Assembly: GCF_000799465.1 (NCBI RefSeq)
Contig: NZ_JUGU01000001.1
Location: forward strand, 3,616,501 to 3,680,500
Reading direction: 5' to 3'
From: Psychroserpens sp. Hel_I_66
Lineage (GTDB): Bacteria > Bacteroidota > Bacteroidia > Flavobacteriales > Flavobacteriaceae
Length of the DNA stretch: 64,000 nucleotides
Shown: piece after piece, positions 54,101-62,696 of the stretch
How the letters are laid out: each line of letters opens with the position of its first letter
Position numbering within the stretch: the stretch's first letter is position 1
Position numbers and translations under genes: made by a program
Notes under the pieces: generated by a model
Database searches by the model: none
Seen by the model: only the letters and a program-made list of their open reading frames with translations
Told to the model about the DNA's origin: nothing

Positions 54101-55651
54101 GGATTGATCTCACCACCACCACATCACGATATTTATTCTATTGAAGATTTATCACAATTGATTTATGATGTAAAATCAGCAAACAGGTCTGCCAGAATTA
54201 ATGTAAAATTAGTATCCGAAATTGGTGTGGGTACAGTCGCAGCAGGAGTTGCCAAAGCAAAAGCAGATGTGATTTTGGTATCTGGTTTTGATGGAGGTAC
54301 AGGTGCGTCACCATTAACATCATTGCGTCACGCTGGATTACCTTGGGAACTTGGTATTGCTGAGGCTCAGCAAACATTGGTAATGAATGATCTTAGAAAT
54401 CGGGTGGTTTTAGAATGCGACGGACAATTAAAAACAGGTCGAGATGTAGCCATTGCCTGTTTATTGGGAGCTGAAGAATTTGGTTTTGCGACAGCGCCAT
54501 TAGTAGCCTCTGGTTGCATTATGATGCGTGTGTGTCATTTAAATACCTGTCCAGTTGGTATTGCAACTCAAAATCCAGAATTACGTAAAAAATTTAAAGG
54601 AAAACCAGAGCATGTGGTGAATTACATGTATTTCGTTGCACAAGAATTACGTGAAATTATGGCGAAACTTGGGTTTAGAACCATCAATGAAATGGTTGGT
54701 CAATCTCAAAAATTAAACAGAAATAAAGCCATTGATCATTACAAATCTTCTGGGATTGATTTATCACCAATTCTGCATAAAGTTGAGGTGGCAGATCACG
54801 TGAAATTATACAACACGTACTGCCAAGATCATAACCTTAATGTTCATTTAGATTTCAAGATTATCAAGCAAGCACATCAGGCGTTATTCCGAAGACAAAA
54901 AACACATTTAGAGATGCCAATCACTAATGTAGATCGTGCTGTTGGAGCGATTGTGAGTAACGAAATTTCCAAGATTTACGGTGCAGATGGTTTGCCAGAT
55001 GATACGATTGATATTGAATTTAGTGGGTCTGCGGGACAAAGTTTTGGAGCATTTGCCACCAAAGGATTAAAGTTTACAGTTCATGGGAACACTAACGATT
55101 ACCTCGGAAAAGGTCTCTCGGGAGCGAAAATAATTATAAAAGTACCAGAAAAATGTACCATCGTACCTGAGGATAATATCATCACAGGAAACGTAACTTT
55201 ATACGGTGCAACTTCTGGAGAAGTGTACATAAATGGAAAAGCAGGAGAGCGTTTTTGCGTTAGAAATTCTGGTGCAAAAGCAGTTGTTGAAGGTATTGGA
55301 GATCATGGTTGTGAATATATGACAGGTGGTGTTGCAGTGATTCTTGGTGAAGTAGGACGAAATTTTGGAGCTGGAATGAGTGGTGGAATTGCCTATGTTT
55401 TAGATGAAAAAGGGATGTTCAAACAAAATTGTAATTCAGAAGATCTAAATATTGACCCTGTTTCAAGCATAGAAGATCAATTACAGTTAGAACAACTTAT
55501 AGAAAATCATTTTATAGCGACCGGAAGTCCTTTGGCAAGGCGCATTTTGGATGACTGGAAAAATTACCTTCCGAAGTTTAAAAAAGTATTGCCAGAAGAA
55601 TATAGACAGGCTTTAGTGAGATTGGAAAATGAAGAATTAGAATTAGTGTAG
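51152..55651 (+). CDS. gltB: glutamate synthase large subunit
   Basis: 1499 residues, full GOGAT alpha length. A short propeptide (16 residues) precedes the glutaminase nucleophile C17 in HDNCGAGF. Then come the class II amidotransferase domain with [14 protein letters not shown], a central domain, the FMN-binding synthase barrel ([34 protein letters not shown]), the 3Fe-4S cysteines in [19 protein letters not shown], and the C-terminal GXGXG beta-helix. It converts glutamine and 2-oxoglutarate into two glutamates. gltD follows after 3 bp. Confidence 0.96.
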   Translation: MLKKQGLYLPEFEHDNCGAGFICSLTGKRSNDIIHKALEILVKLEHRGAVSSDGVTGDGAGILIDIPHKFFKIFCEFDLPEAGAYAVSNVFLPRKENQRQFCIDVFEKEIENQGLKLIGWRDVPVNSDVLGEIAKVTEPFVKQIFIGKESDKQTEREFNLKLFAARKIAEHAIYDSKLSESKFFYLPSLSTKIIIFKGLLMPEHINEYYLDLFNSALVTRLALVHQRFSTNTFPTWDLAQPFRYICHNGEINTLRGNVSRMFSREEIMKSPLFGDDIKKIIPTILKGKSDSATLDMVVELLLMTGRSLPEAMMMLVPEAWEKNPNMSDAKKAFYEYNSCLMEPWDGPASIPFTDGNYIGAVLDRNGLRPSRYTVTKKGNVIMSSETGVVDIKPENVEYHGRLEPGKMFLVNMNEGRIVNDEEIKEEIAAKHPYREWLDKNLVHLRDLSAKKGPIKYDEIELKKREIIFGYTQEDLNTIIRPMAQLGKEPIGSMGSDAPIAILSERPQLVYNYFKQLFAQVTNPPLDGIREELITDISLTLGSDVNLFDINAEHCKKLKIQNPVISKHDLDKIRNYDTNPDFKVESISMLYEVNRGLNELEVALENLVSKASKAIDDGANIIILSDRYVDENHAPIPALLACSYVNHALHKLEKRSKISLIIESAEPREVHHFALLFGYGASAVNPYIVNEIVQEQINNKDVTDLEYLTAIKNYNKAIGKGILKVMNKIGISTLNSYRGSQLFECIGINTATVEKYFPNTPTRIQGIGLREIDQEIVKRHKKAFQPNDTNVDIEIGGDYRWRRGQEKHMFNPLTVAKLQESVRTNKASTFKEYSDLVNNQSKNLMTIRGMFEFDQFDPIPIDEVEPWTEIVKRFKTGAMSYGSISKEAHENLAVAMNRIGGKSNSGEGGEDQERFYKTSQGDWKNSAIKQVASGRFGVTSNYLTSANEIQIKIAQGAKPGEGGQLPGPKVNREIAKTRNSTPYVGLISPPPHHDIYSIEDLSQLIYDVKSANRSARINVKLVSEIGVGTVAAGVAKAKADVILVSGFDGGTGASPLTSLRHAGLPWELGIAEAQQTLVMNDLRNRVVLECDGQLKTGRDVAIACLLGAEEFGFATAPLVASGCIMMRVCHLNTCPVGIATQNPELRKKFKGKPEHVVNYMYFVAQELREIMAKLGFRTINEMVGQSQKLNRNKAIDHYKSSGIDLSPILHKVEVADHVKLYNTYCQDHNLNVHLDFKIIKQAHQALFRRQKTHLEMPITNVDRAVGAIVSNEISKIYGADGLPDDTIDIEFSGSAGQSFGAFATKGLKFTVHGNTNDYLGKGLSGAKIIIKVPEKCTIVPEDNIITGNVTLYGATSGEVYINGKAGERFCVRNSGAKAVVEGIGDHGCEYMTGGVAVILGEVGRNFGAGMSGGIAYVLDEKGMFKQNCNSEDLNIDPVSSIEDQLQLEQLIENHFIATGSPLARRILDDWKNYLPKFKKVLPEEYRQALVRLENEELELV

Positions 55652-55654
55652 ATT

Positions 55655-57121
55655 ATGGGAAAGATAACAGGATTTTTAGAGTACGAGCGTCAAGACGAGA
55701 GTTATGTAGATCCAAAAAAACGAATTCAGAATTATAAAGAATTTACGGTTCCGTTAAAAGAAGAGAAGTTGAAAGACCAAGGTGCACGCTGTATGGACTG
55801 CGGAATTCCGTTTTGCCATAGTGGGTGTCCGCTTGGAAATTTTATTCCAGATTTTAACGACAAAGTCTATAAAGGCAAATGGAAAGAAGCAGCGGAAATT
55901 TTACATAAAACAAATAATTTCCCCGAATTTACAGGTAGATTATGTCCTGCACCTTGCGAAGAAGCATGCGTTTTAGGGATAAATGAAGACCCTGTAACGA
56001 TAGAGAATATTGAAAAAAATATAGTAGAAACAGCCTTTAAAGAAGGTTGGATTACTGCGCAACCGCCAAAAGTTAGAACCGAAAAAACGGTTGCAGTCAT
56101 TGGTTCAGGTCCTGCGGGTTTAGCTGCAGCACAGCAATTAAATCGAGCAGGACATACCGTAACTGTTTTTGAACGTGACGAGAAAGTGGGTGGATTGTTG
56201 CGTTACGGGATTCCGGATTTTAAAATGGAGAAAAACGTGATTGACAGACGTGTGAAAGTTTTAGAAGACGAGGGTATTAACTTTATAACTAATGCACACG
56301 TAGGGGAAAATATCGATGCACATAAAATAAAAGAAGATTTTGATGCTGTTGTTTTGTGCGGTGGAGCAACCATTAGACGTAACATCCCCATTGCTGGCGC
56401 AGATTTAAAAGGTGTCACTCAAGCCATGGATTTTTTGAAGTTGAACAATCAATATGTGGATGGTTTAGTAGAATTTAAAGACATAATTTCTGCGGAAGAT
56501 AAAAATGTCATAGTAATTGGAGGAGGAGATACAGGTAGTGATTGCATAGGCACTTCTAATCGTCATGGAGCGAAATCGGTAACAAATTTCGAAATTTTAA
56601 GCAAACCAACCGAAGGTCGTCCAGCACATCAACCATGGCCTTACTGGCCTATGAAGCTAAAGACGACATCGTCACACAACGAAGGTGTTGAGCGCTTTTT
56701 CAGTATTTCTACAAAAGAATTTATTGGTGATTCAAAAGGAAACTTAAAAGGATTGAAAACGATTGAAGTTGAATGGATTTTTAAACCTGGAGAACGACCG
56801 CAACTTAAGGAAATAGAAGGCACAGAAAAAGAATGGAAATGTGAGTTGGCGTTATTGGCACTTGGTTTTACAGGAGCTGAAAAAACCCTTGCAGATCAAT
56901 TTGGTTTACATATGGATTTTAGGACAAATATTGAAGCATCTACAAAAAACTACGCGACCAATGTTCCTGGTGTTTTTGCAGCAGGAGATATACGTCGTGG
57001 ACAATCTCTAATTGTTTGGGCAATTTCCGAAGGACGTCAAGCAGCGCATCATGTGGATACCTATTTAATGGGAGAATCACATTTGCCATTGAAGGACGAT
57101 AGTGATTTACCAAGAGTTTAA
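55655..57121 (+). CDS. gltD: glutamate synthase small subunit
   Basis: 488 residues. N-terminal 4Fe-4S cysteines are CMDCGIPFCHSGCP and CPAPCEEACV; the FAD motif is AVIGSGPAGLAAAQQL, the NADPH site VIGGGDTGSDCIG, and FAAGDIRRGQSLIVWAI closes the FAD site. It takes electrons from NAD(P)H and feeds them to GltB. It is the second gene of gltBD. A bidirectional terminator follows, shared with the convergent argH. Confidence 0.96.
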   Translation: MGKITGFLEYERQDESYVDPKKRIQNYKEFTVPLKEEKLKDQGARCMDCGIPFCHSGCPLGNFIPDFNDKVYKGKWKEAAEILHKTNNFPEFTGRLCPAPCEEACVLGINEDPVTIENIEKNIVETAFKEGWITAQPPKVRTEKTVAVIGSGPAGLAAAQQLNRAGHTVTVFERDEKVGGLLRYGIPDFKMEKNVIDRRVKVLEDEGINFITNAHVGENIDAHKIKEDFDAVVLCGGATIRRNIPIAGADLKGVTQAMDFLKLNNQYVDGLVEFKDIISAEDKNVIVIGGGDTGSDCIGTSNRHGAKSVTNFEILSKPTEGRPAHQPWPYWPMKLKTTSSHNEGVERFFSISTKEFIGDSKGNLKGLKTIEVEWIFKPGERPQLKEIEGTEKEWKCELALLALGFTGAEKTLADQFGLHMDFRTNIEASTKNYATNVPGVFAAGDIRRGQSLIVWAISEGRQAAHHVDTYLMGESHLPLKDDSDLPRV

Positions 57122-57154
57122 ATTAAAAAAACAACAAATTGATAATAGCAACCG

Positions 57155-57187
57155 AAAAAAGCATTCTTTAAAAAGAGTGCTTTTTTT
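57155..57187. terminator. bidirectional terminator between gltD and argH
   Basis: AAAAAAGCATTCTT pairs with AAGAGTGCTTTTTT (one G-T pair), with A and T runs on both sides, so it works for gltD (plus) and argH (minus). Confidence 0.8.
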
Positions 57188-57204
57188 AATTAGCTGCTAA
57201 ATAT

Positions 57205-58479
57205 TTACTCAGGAAACTTATCTCTTATCTTATTCAAACACAAATTACCAATACTACCAACATGTGTGTGTTTTTTAGAAGTGTCTGGTTTATAAGTTCC
57301 GTTTTCTACTTCGCCTCCAATTTTTTTATAAGCTTCTCTAAAAGACATCCCCTCAGCCACCAAAGTATTGATGTTATCTACAGTAAATAGGTATTGGTAT
57401 TTTGAGTCGTTTAGATCAATGTCTCTTACAATAACTTGTTTTATGGCGTAATTGAAAATATCCAAAAGATCTTTGACGTCCTCAATTGCTGCAATCATAT
57501 TTTCTTTTAATAACTGAAAATCCCTATGATAGCCACTTGGTAAGTTATTGGTAATTAATACCATTTCGGTATGCAACGACTGAATTTTATTTGCCTTTCC
57601 TCTAATAAGCTCAAACACATCAGGATTCTTTTTGTGTGGCATGATACTGCTTCCAGTGGTTAACTCGTCTGGAAATGCGATAAACCCAAAATTCTGACTA
57701 TTATAAACACAGATATCCATTGCAAAACGCGCCAAGGTATTGCACAAACTTCCTAAAGCTAAAGCAAGGGTTCGTTCACTTTTCCCTCTGCTCATTTGTG
57801 CTGCAACGACATTATATTTTAGGGTTGAAAAGTGTAATTCTTTTGTGGTCAATTCCCTATCAATAGGAAACGAACTTCCATAACCTGCTGCAGAACCTAA
57901 CGGATTTTGATCAACAGTTTTCAATGCAGCGTTTAGTATATACACATCGTCAATCAATACTTCTGCATAGGCTGAAAACCATAACCCAAAGGAGGATGGC
58001 ATTGCCACTTGTAAGTGTGTGTAACCAGGAAGCAAAGCGTCTTTGTGCGTTTCTGCTAACCCTAAAAGTGTCTCGAAAAAGGTTTTAGTTTTCGAATTTA
58101 TTTCTTTTAGGTTCTCTTTATAGTACAATTGTAAGGCAACCAAAACCTGGTCATTTCTTGAGCGTGCAGTATGGATTTTTTTTCCGACTTCGCCTAAGGT
58201 TTTAGTCAGTTCAAATTCAATTTTAGAATGGACATCTTCAAAAGTGTCTTCAATGCGGAATGTTCCGTTTTCTATGGTTTCAGTAATAAGATGTAATCCA
58301 TTTTTGAGTTGTTGCAATTCTTCCGAAGACATAATACCAATCGCTTCCAACATGATGGCATGCGCTAGTGATGCTTGGACATCATATTTTGCAATATGCA
58401 GGTCAATTTCCCTGTCATTACCAACGGTGAATTGTTCTATTTTTTTATCTATACTTATGCCTTTATCCCACAACTTCAT
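57205..58479 (-). CDS. argH: argininosuccinate lyase
   Basis: 424 residues. The fumarase-superfamily signature is GSSIMPHKKNPD; HTARSRNDQV is the substrate loop and LPGYTHLQ and LTTKELHF are typical. I start at the ATG at 58479 (MKLWDKGIS), which matches the family N-terminus. An in-frame ATG 66 bp upstream would add residues encoded by dispersed repeats and is rejected. It cleaves argininosuccinate to arginine and fumarate. It is the last gene of the arg operon. The protein is somewhat shorter than enterobacterial ArgH at the C-terminus. Confidence 0.93.
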   Translation of the reverse strand: MKLWDKGISIDKKIEQFTVGNDREIDLHIAKYDVQASLAHAIMLEAIGIMSSEELQQLKNGLHLITETIENGTFRIEDTFEDVHSKIEFELTKTLGEVGKKIHTARSRNDQVLVALQLYYKENLKEINSKTKTFFETLLGLAETHKDALLPGYTHLQVAMPSSFGLWFSAYAEVLIDDVYILNAALKTVDQNPLGSAAGYGSSFPIDRELTTKELHFSTLKYNVVAAQMSRGKSERTLALALGSLCNTLARFAMDICVYNSQNFGFIAFPDELTTGSSIMPHKKNPDVFELIRGKANKIQSLHTEMVLITNNLPSGYHRDFQLLKENMIAAIEDVKDLLDIFNYAIKQVIVRDIDLNDSKYQYLFTVDNINTLVAEGMSFREAYKKIGGEVENGTYKPDTSKKHTHVGSIGNLCLNKIRDKFPE

Positions 58480-58503
58480 AATTCTTATTTTTAAGTTTTT
58501 TTC

Positions 58504-58522
58504 ATTCCTGCGAAGGCAGAAA
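58504..58522 (-). repeat. hairpin repeat upstream of argH, copy 1
   Basis: Minus strand TTTCTGC CTTC GCAGGAA (one mismatch), about 25 nt before the argH ATG. Confidence 0.6.
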
Positions 58523-58531
58523 ACTCTTTTT

Positions 58532-58557
58532 GAATTCCGCATCAACTGCGAAATGAC
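58532..58557 (-). repeat. hairpin repeat upstream of argH, copy 2 (degenerate)
   Basis: Plus-strand view: GAATTCCGC ATCAACT GCGAAATGAC, a longer-loop relative of the same family, next to copy 1. Confidence 0.4.
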
Positions 58558-58564
58558 AGTACGA

Positions 58565-59626
58565 TTAAAGTACTTTTTCTAATAATTTTATATAAATTTT
58601 AATGCCATCTTCAATTTCATTGATAAAAATAAATTCATCTGCGGAATGCGATCGTGTACTATCTCCTGGGCCTAACTTTAAGGATGGACAAGTCAAAACT
58701 GCTTGATCTGATAAGGTTGGTGAACCATAGGTGCTTCTTCCAATTTCAATACCAGCAATCACTAATGGATGATCGATTGGAATGGATGACGAATTTAATT
58801 TTATACTTCTTGGTATGATCCTGTCACAAGGTGCTTCTTTTTGGAGAATGTCAACAATTTGTTGGTTGGAATATCTATCATTTACGCGAACATCAACCAC
58901 CAATTTCACATCTGCAGGAACTGCATTATGTTGCTTGCCTGCATTGATTTGTGTGACTGTCATTTTTACTTCACCCAATGCTTCTGACGCGTTTTTGAAA
59001 GTGTAATTTTTAAACCATTCTAAAACACGAATGCTCTTGTAAATTGCATTATCGTTGTTAGGATGTGCTGCATGACTTGGTGTTCCTTTGATGATTGCAT
59101 CAAATACGACCAAGCCTTTTTCGGCGACAGCTAAATTCATCAAAGTAGGCTCACCAACAATGGCGACATCTATTTTTGGAATGACGCTTAACATACTATT
59201 CAAACCATTTTCTCCACTATTTTCTTCTTCTGCGGAAGCGACAATTACCAGATTATAGTTGATGTTGTCTCTGTCATAAAAATGGGCGAATGTTGCCAAC
59301 AAACTTACCAAACAGCCTCCAGCATCATTGCTTCCTAAACCGAATAGTTTCCCGTTTTCTACAATGGCTTTAAATGGATCCTTGGTGTATCCATTATTTG
59401 GTTTTACAGTATCGTGATGCGAGTTTAATAGTAAGGTTGGTTTGGTTTCATCAAAATGTTTATTAGTTGCCCAAATATTATTTTTAGTTCTTTTATAAGG
59501 GATGTTTTGATCGTTAAACCAGTGTTCAATGTGAGTTGCGGTTTTATCTTCTTCGGAAGAAAAAGATTCCGTTTCTATTAACTTTTTTAAGAGCTCAATG
59601 GCTTTGGTTGTTAGTGTATCTGTCAT
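58565..59626 (-). CDS. argE: M20 deacylase of the arginine pathway (ArgE type)
   Basis: 353 residues. M20 metal-site motifs: LLNSHHDTVKP (first His and Asp), GLGSNDAGGCLVSLL (bridging Asp), ASAEEENSGENG (catalytic Glu-Glu), VGEPT, and a late RSHSADEFI. It removes the acyl group (acetyl or succinyl) from the acyl-citrulline or acyl-ornithine intermediate. In an argF' pathway the substrate should be N-acylcitrulline. It overlaps argB by 4 bp (ATGA), so translation is coupled. Confidence 0.88.
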   Translation of the reverse strand: MTDTLTTKAIELLKKLIETESFSSEEDKTATHIEHWFNDQNIPYKRTKNNIWATNKHFDETKPTLLLNSHHDTVKPNNGYTKDPFKAIVENGKLFGLGSNDAGGCLVSLLATFAHFYDRDNINYNLVIVASAEEENSGENGLNSMLSVIPKIDVAIVGEPTLMNLAVAEKGLVVFDAIIKGTPSHAAHPNNDNAIYKSIRVLEWFKNYTFKNASEALGEVKMTVTQINAGKQHNAVPADVKLVVDVRVNDRYSNQQIVDILQKEAPCDRIIPRSIKLNSSSIPIDHPLVIAGIEIGRSTYGSPTLSDQAVLTCPSLKLGPGDSTRSHSADEFIFINEIEDGIKIYIKLLEKVL

Positions 59627-60399
59627 TTTGAAATGGTTGTGTGTTTGTTATTTGTATTGAAAAGCATATCTGATTTTCCAATACAAACCTTATCCACATT
59701 ATTAGAAACTGCATGTATGCAATTATTTATTTTTGGTAGCATACCTTCAAATATTATGTGGTCATCTATTAAACGTTTAATGCTATTTGGTGTGATCAAT
59801 TCAATAACAGAATCGTGATCATTGACATCTTTCAAAACGCCATTTTTTTCAAAACAGTAATAGAGTTCAACATTGAAAATTGTGGATAAACCAATTGCTA
59901 ATTCTGATGCAATGGTATCTGCATTTGTGTTTAGTAATTGCCCCTTATTGTCATGAGTAATAGCACAAAACACAGGTGTGATATTGTGGTTTAAAAGAAG
60001 CTCTAAAGTTTCGGTATTCACTTTTTTTACATCTCCTGCAAAACCAAAATCTACGGGTTTTGATGGTCTTAAACCTGAAACAATTGTATTTCCATCAGCT
60101 CCAGTAAAACCAATGGCATTGCAATTATTGGCCTGTAAATTTGCCACAATATGTTTGTTGATTTTTCCAGCATATACCATTGTGATAATGTCTAAAGTCT
60201 CAGCATCTGTTATGCGTCTACCATCTATCATTTTAACTTCGACTTGCATTTGTTGTGCAAGTTTTGTTGCTAATTTTCCACCACCATGAACTAAAACTTT
60301 TGGTTCTTTTAGAGTTGCAAAATCTTTTAAAAATTTTTGTAATGCATCGTCGCTATCGATAATGTTTCCTCCTATTTTTATGACTTTTAGTGTTTCCAT
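59623..60399 (-). CDS. argB: N-acetylglutamate kinase
   Basis: 258 residues, amino-acid kinase fold: VIKIGGNIID at the N-terminus, KVLVHGGGKLATKLAQQ, DGRRITDAETLDI, GFTGADGN and NTNADTIASELAIGL. It phosphorylates acylated glutamate. It lacks the long N-terminal helix of arginine-sensitive hexameric forms, so feedback inhibition through that helix is unlikely. It lies between argF' and argE, overlapping argE by 4 bp. Confidence 0.92.
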   Translation of the reverse strand: METLKVIKIGGNIIDSDDALQKFLKDFATLKEPKVLVHGGGKLATKLAQQMQVEVKMIDGRRITDAETLDIITMVYAGKINKHIVANLQANNCNAIGFTGADGNTIVSGLRPSKPVDFGFAGDVKKVNTETLELLLNHNITPVFCAITHDNKGQLLNTNADTIASELAIGLSTIFNVELYYCFEKNGVLKDVNDHDSVIELITPNSIKRLIDDHIIFEGMLPKINNCIHAVSNNVDKVCIGKSDMLFNTNNKHTTISK

Positions 60400-60434
60400 T
60401 TTATGCTTATAAAAGCGAGTATCTTATTTATCGT

Positions 60435-60457
60435 GAAGCTGAACTTGTTTCAGCTTC
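60435..60457. repeat. GCTGAA-TTCAGC hairpin repeat, copy 1
   Basis: GAAGCTGAA CTTGT TTCAGCTTC, perfect 9-bp arms, in the 106-bp gap between argF' and argB. Confidence 0.65.
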
Positions 60458-60474
60458 TCATTATTTTTGATGTG

Positions 60475-60495
60475 ATGCTGAAATAAATTCAGCAT
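60475..60495. repeat. GCTGAA-TTCAGC hairpin repeat, copy 2
   Basis: ATGCTGAA ATAAA TTCAGCAT, perfect 8-bp arms, 17 bp from copy 1. The arms differ from copy 1 with the pairing kept (GAAGC/GCTTC versus ATGC/GCAT). Confidence 0.65.
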
Positions 60496-60505
60496 GACGT
60501 TGATG

Positions 60506-61441
60506 TTATAAATTTTCCAAAATCTGCTTCAATACAATCTGCGCTGCAAATGTTCTATTGTTTGCTTGTTGAATCACTACTGAATTATCACCATCTAAAA
60601 CTGCATCCTCAACCACCACATTTCGTCTTACTGGTAAACAATGCATGAATTTTGCATTGCCTAATTTAGCTTTTGTCATCATCCAGTTTTCATCTTGATT
60701 AAGCACTTTTCCGTAGTCATTATAATTACTCCAATTTTTTACATAAACAAAATCTGCATCTTTTAAAGCGTCTTTTTGATTATGATTAATTGGTGTGTCC
60801 TTAGTGATTGCTTTGTTCAAATCATATCCTTCAGGGTGTGTAATCGTTAAATTTACATCCATATGTTGCATCATTTCCACAAATGAATTCGCAACTGCTT
60901 GTGGCAGCGCTTTAGGGTGTGGAGCCCAAGATAATACGACTTTGGGCTTTGGTTTTTCGGTCAATTCTGTAACGGTAATCGCATCTGCAAGCGCTTGTAA
61001 TGGATGTGCAGTCGCGCTTTCCATATTTATAATGGGCACAGTTGCGTATTTGATAAAACTGTTCATTACAAATTCGCTTTCGTCTTTTTCCTTATCTGTT
61101 AAACTCGGGAAAGCTCTCACAGCAATCACATTAGCATATTGCGAAATCACTTGTGCTGCTTCTTTGATGTGTTCAGATGTGTTTGCATTCATTATTGTTC
61201 CGTCTTCAAATTCTAGATTCCAAGCATCATTTACGTTTAAGATCATAACATTCATTCCAAGATTTTTTGCTGCTTTTTCAGTACTTAATCGCGTGCGTAA
61301 ACTGGAATTAAAAAATAGCATCACTAAAGTTTTGTGTTTACCTAGGTCTTGAAATTCAAAAGGATTCATTTTTAATAAAATGGCGTCCTTTATGGTTTCC
61401 TTTATATTTGAAATATCTTTTATTTCGGTGTATTTTTTCAT
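60506..61441 (-). CDS. argF': N-acylornithine transcarbamylase (AOTCase/SOTCase type)
   Basis: 311 residues. Carbamoyl-phosphate site SLRTR (47-51) replaces the STRTR of ordinary OTCases; HPLQALAD and HCLPVRR are present, and WAPHPKALPQAV is typical of the Bacteroidota acylornithine enzymes. The residue separating acetyl- from succinyl-specific enzymes (Glu in Xanthomonas, Pro in Bacteroides) aligns with Ser89 in NANTSEH. I start at the ATG at 61441 (MKKYTEIKDI); an in-frame ATG 30 bp upstream lies within a hairpin repeat and would add MRFPLSWEID. It makes N-acylcitrulline from N-acylornithine and carbamoyl phosphate. Confidence 0.92.
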   Translation of the reverse strand: MKKYTEIKDISNIKETIKDAILLKMNPFEFQDLGKHKTLVMLFFNSSLRTRLSTEKAAKNLGMNVMILNVNDAWNLEFEDGTIMNANTSEHIKEAAQVISQYANVIAVRAFPSLTDKEKDESEFVMNSFIKYATVPIINMESATAHPLQALADAITVTELTEKPKPKVVLSWAPHPKALPQAVANSFVEMMQHMDVNLTITHPEGYDLNKAITKDTPINHNQKDALKDADFVYVKNWSNYNDYGKVLNQDENWMMTKAKLGNAKFMHCLPVRRNVVVEDAVLDGDNSVVIQQANNRTFAAQIVLKQILENL

Positions 61442-61446
61442 ATCTA

Positions 61447-61469
61447 TTTCCCACGAAAGTGGGAATCTC
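61447..61469 (-). repeat. start-codon-proximal hairpin repeat (argF' copy)
   Basis: Minus strand GAGA then TTCCCAC TTTC GTGGGAA, perfect 7-bp arms, with 6 nt to the argF' ATG. Confidence 0.65.
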
Positions 61470-61489
61470 ATTAATTAAATGTTCATTTT

Positions 61490-61558
61490 TCGTCAAGCTG
61501 TCCCGATAGTTCCTGGGATTGAGCTCCTCACTAATATGTGATTCTAAAACAACTTCAG
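61490..61558. repeat. composite of degenerate dispersed repeats between argD and argF'
   Basis: TCAAGCTGTCCCGATAG, then a decayed inverted arm TCCTGGGATTGAGCTCC, followed by ATTCTAAA ACAAC TTCAGAAT (one mismatch). These look like decayed copies of short flavobacterial hairpin repeats. Confidence 0.4.
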
Positions 61559-61565
61559 AATGACA

Positions 61566-62696
61566 TTACGTTTCTAATTCTAATTTCAAGGCCTCAAAAA
61601 ATGTATCAATATGTTCTTTTTTGATGGTCAAAGGCGGAAGAATTCTAATCAAATTAGGGTTTTTGGCACTTCCGGTGAATATATGGTGTTTATAAATCAG
61701 GTTTTTTCGTAATTCTGAAATTGGAAAATCGAATTCCAATCCTAACATTAAACCACGTCCTTTTATTTTTTTTATTTCTGAAATATCTTGCGCTTTCTCC
61801 ATAAAATAAGCAGACATTTCTTTTGCATTCTGCATTAAATTTTCATCTTCAATTACTTCTAGAACAGTTAAAGACGCTGCACATGCTAAATGATTTCCAC
61901 CAAATGTGGTCCCTAATAAACCAAATGATGGTTTGATATTTGGATGGATTAAAATGCCTCCAACTGGGAACCCATTTCCCATGCCTTTTGCAATAGAAAT
62001 AATATCTGGGGTCACCTTATATTTTTGAAAGGCAAAGAAATCTCCAGTCCTTCCAAAACCAGACTGTACCTCGTCTGCAATAAAACAAGTATTGTATTTT
62101 TTACATAATTTATCGATACCTTCATAAAACGCTGAAGTACTTTCATCTAAACCTCCAACACCTTGAATACACTCGATAATTACAGCGCAAACATTGTTTT
62201 TTTCTAATGCTTTTTCTAAAGAAACCAAATCGCCTAATTCTAAAATTTCGACGTCTTGTTGTGCATTGATTGGCGCAATAATTTTTTTGTCATCTGTAGC
62301 TGCAACTGCTGCAGATGTTCGTCCATGAAATGAATTTTTGAAAGCCACAATTTTATGTTTTCCATTGTGAAAAGAGGCCAGTTTTAATGCATTTTCATTG
62401 GCTTCTGCACCAGAATTACATAAAAATAATTGGTAATCTTTACAACCAGAAAGTAATTCTAATTTATTCGCCAATTCCACTTGTAATGGGTTTTGAATTG
62501 AATTACTGTAAAAACCCAACTTAGACACCTGCTCTGAAATGGTAAACACATATTTGGGGTGTGAATGACCAATAGAAATTACTGCGTGTCCACCATATAA
62601 ATCTAAATATTTGGTATTGTTTTCATCAAAAACATAGACATCTTTTGCCTTTAAAGGTGTGATATCGAATAATGGATATACATTAAACAAACTCAT
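61566..62696 (-). CDS. argD: N-acetyl(succinyl)ornithine aminotransferase
   Basis: 376 residues, class III PLP aminotransferase: DLYGGHAVISIGHSHPK near the N-terminus, NSGAEANENALKLA, FIADEVQSGFGRTG, the PLP lysine in SIAKGMGNGFPVGG, and LLGTTFGGNHLACAA. It makes N-acylornithine from the semialdehyde and glutamate. Its start overlaps the proC stop by 4 bp (ATGA). It is slightly shorter than average ArgD. Confidence 0.92.
   Translation of the reverse strand: MSLFNVYPLFDITPLKAKDVYVFDENNTKYLDLYGGHAVISIGHSHPKYVFTISEQVSKLGFYSNSIQNPLQVELANKLELLSGCKDYQLFLCNSGAEANENALKLASFHNGKHKIVAFKNSFHGRTSAAVAATDDKKIIAPINAQQDVEILELGDLVSLEKALEKNNVCAVIIECIQGVGGLDESTSAFYEGIDKLCKKYNTCFIADEVQSGFGRTGDFFAFQKYKVTPDIISIAKGMGNGFPVGGILIHPNIKPSFGLLGTTFGGNHLACAASLTVLEVIEDENLMQNAKEMSAYFMEKAQDISEIKKIKGRGLMLGLEFDFPISELRKNLIYKHHIFTGSAKNPNLIRILPPLTIKKEHIDTFFEALKLELET

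Noticed and set aside
58480..58545. N-terminal extension of ArgH
   Set aside because: The extra 22 codons come from dispersed repeat sequence, and the family N-terminus matches MKLWDKG at 58479.
60435..60495. Two nearby hairpins as a mini CRISPR array
   Set aside because: The units are palindromic, differ in their arms, have no uniform spacers, and no cas genes are present.
61442..61471. N-terminal extension of ArgF'
   Set aside because: The extra residues MRFPLSWEID are encoded by a hairpin repeat; the known family starts near MKKYTEIKD.
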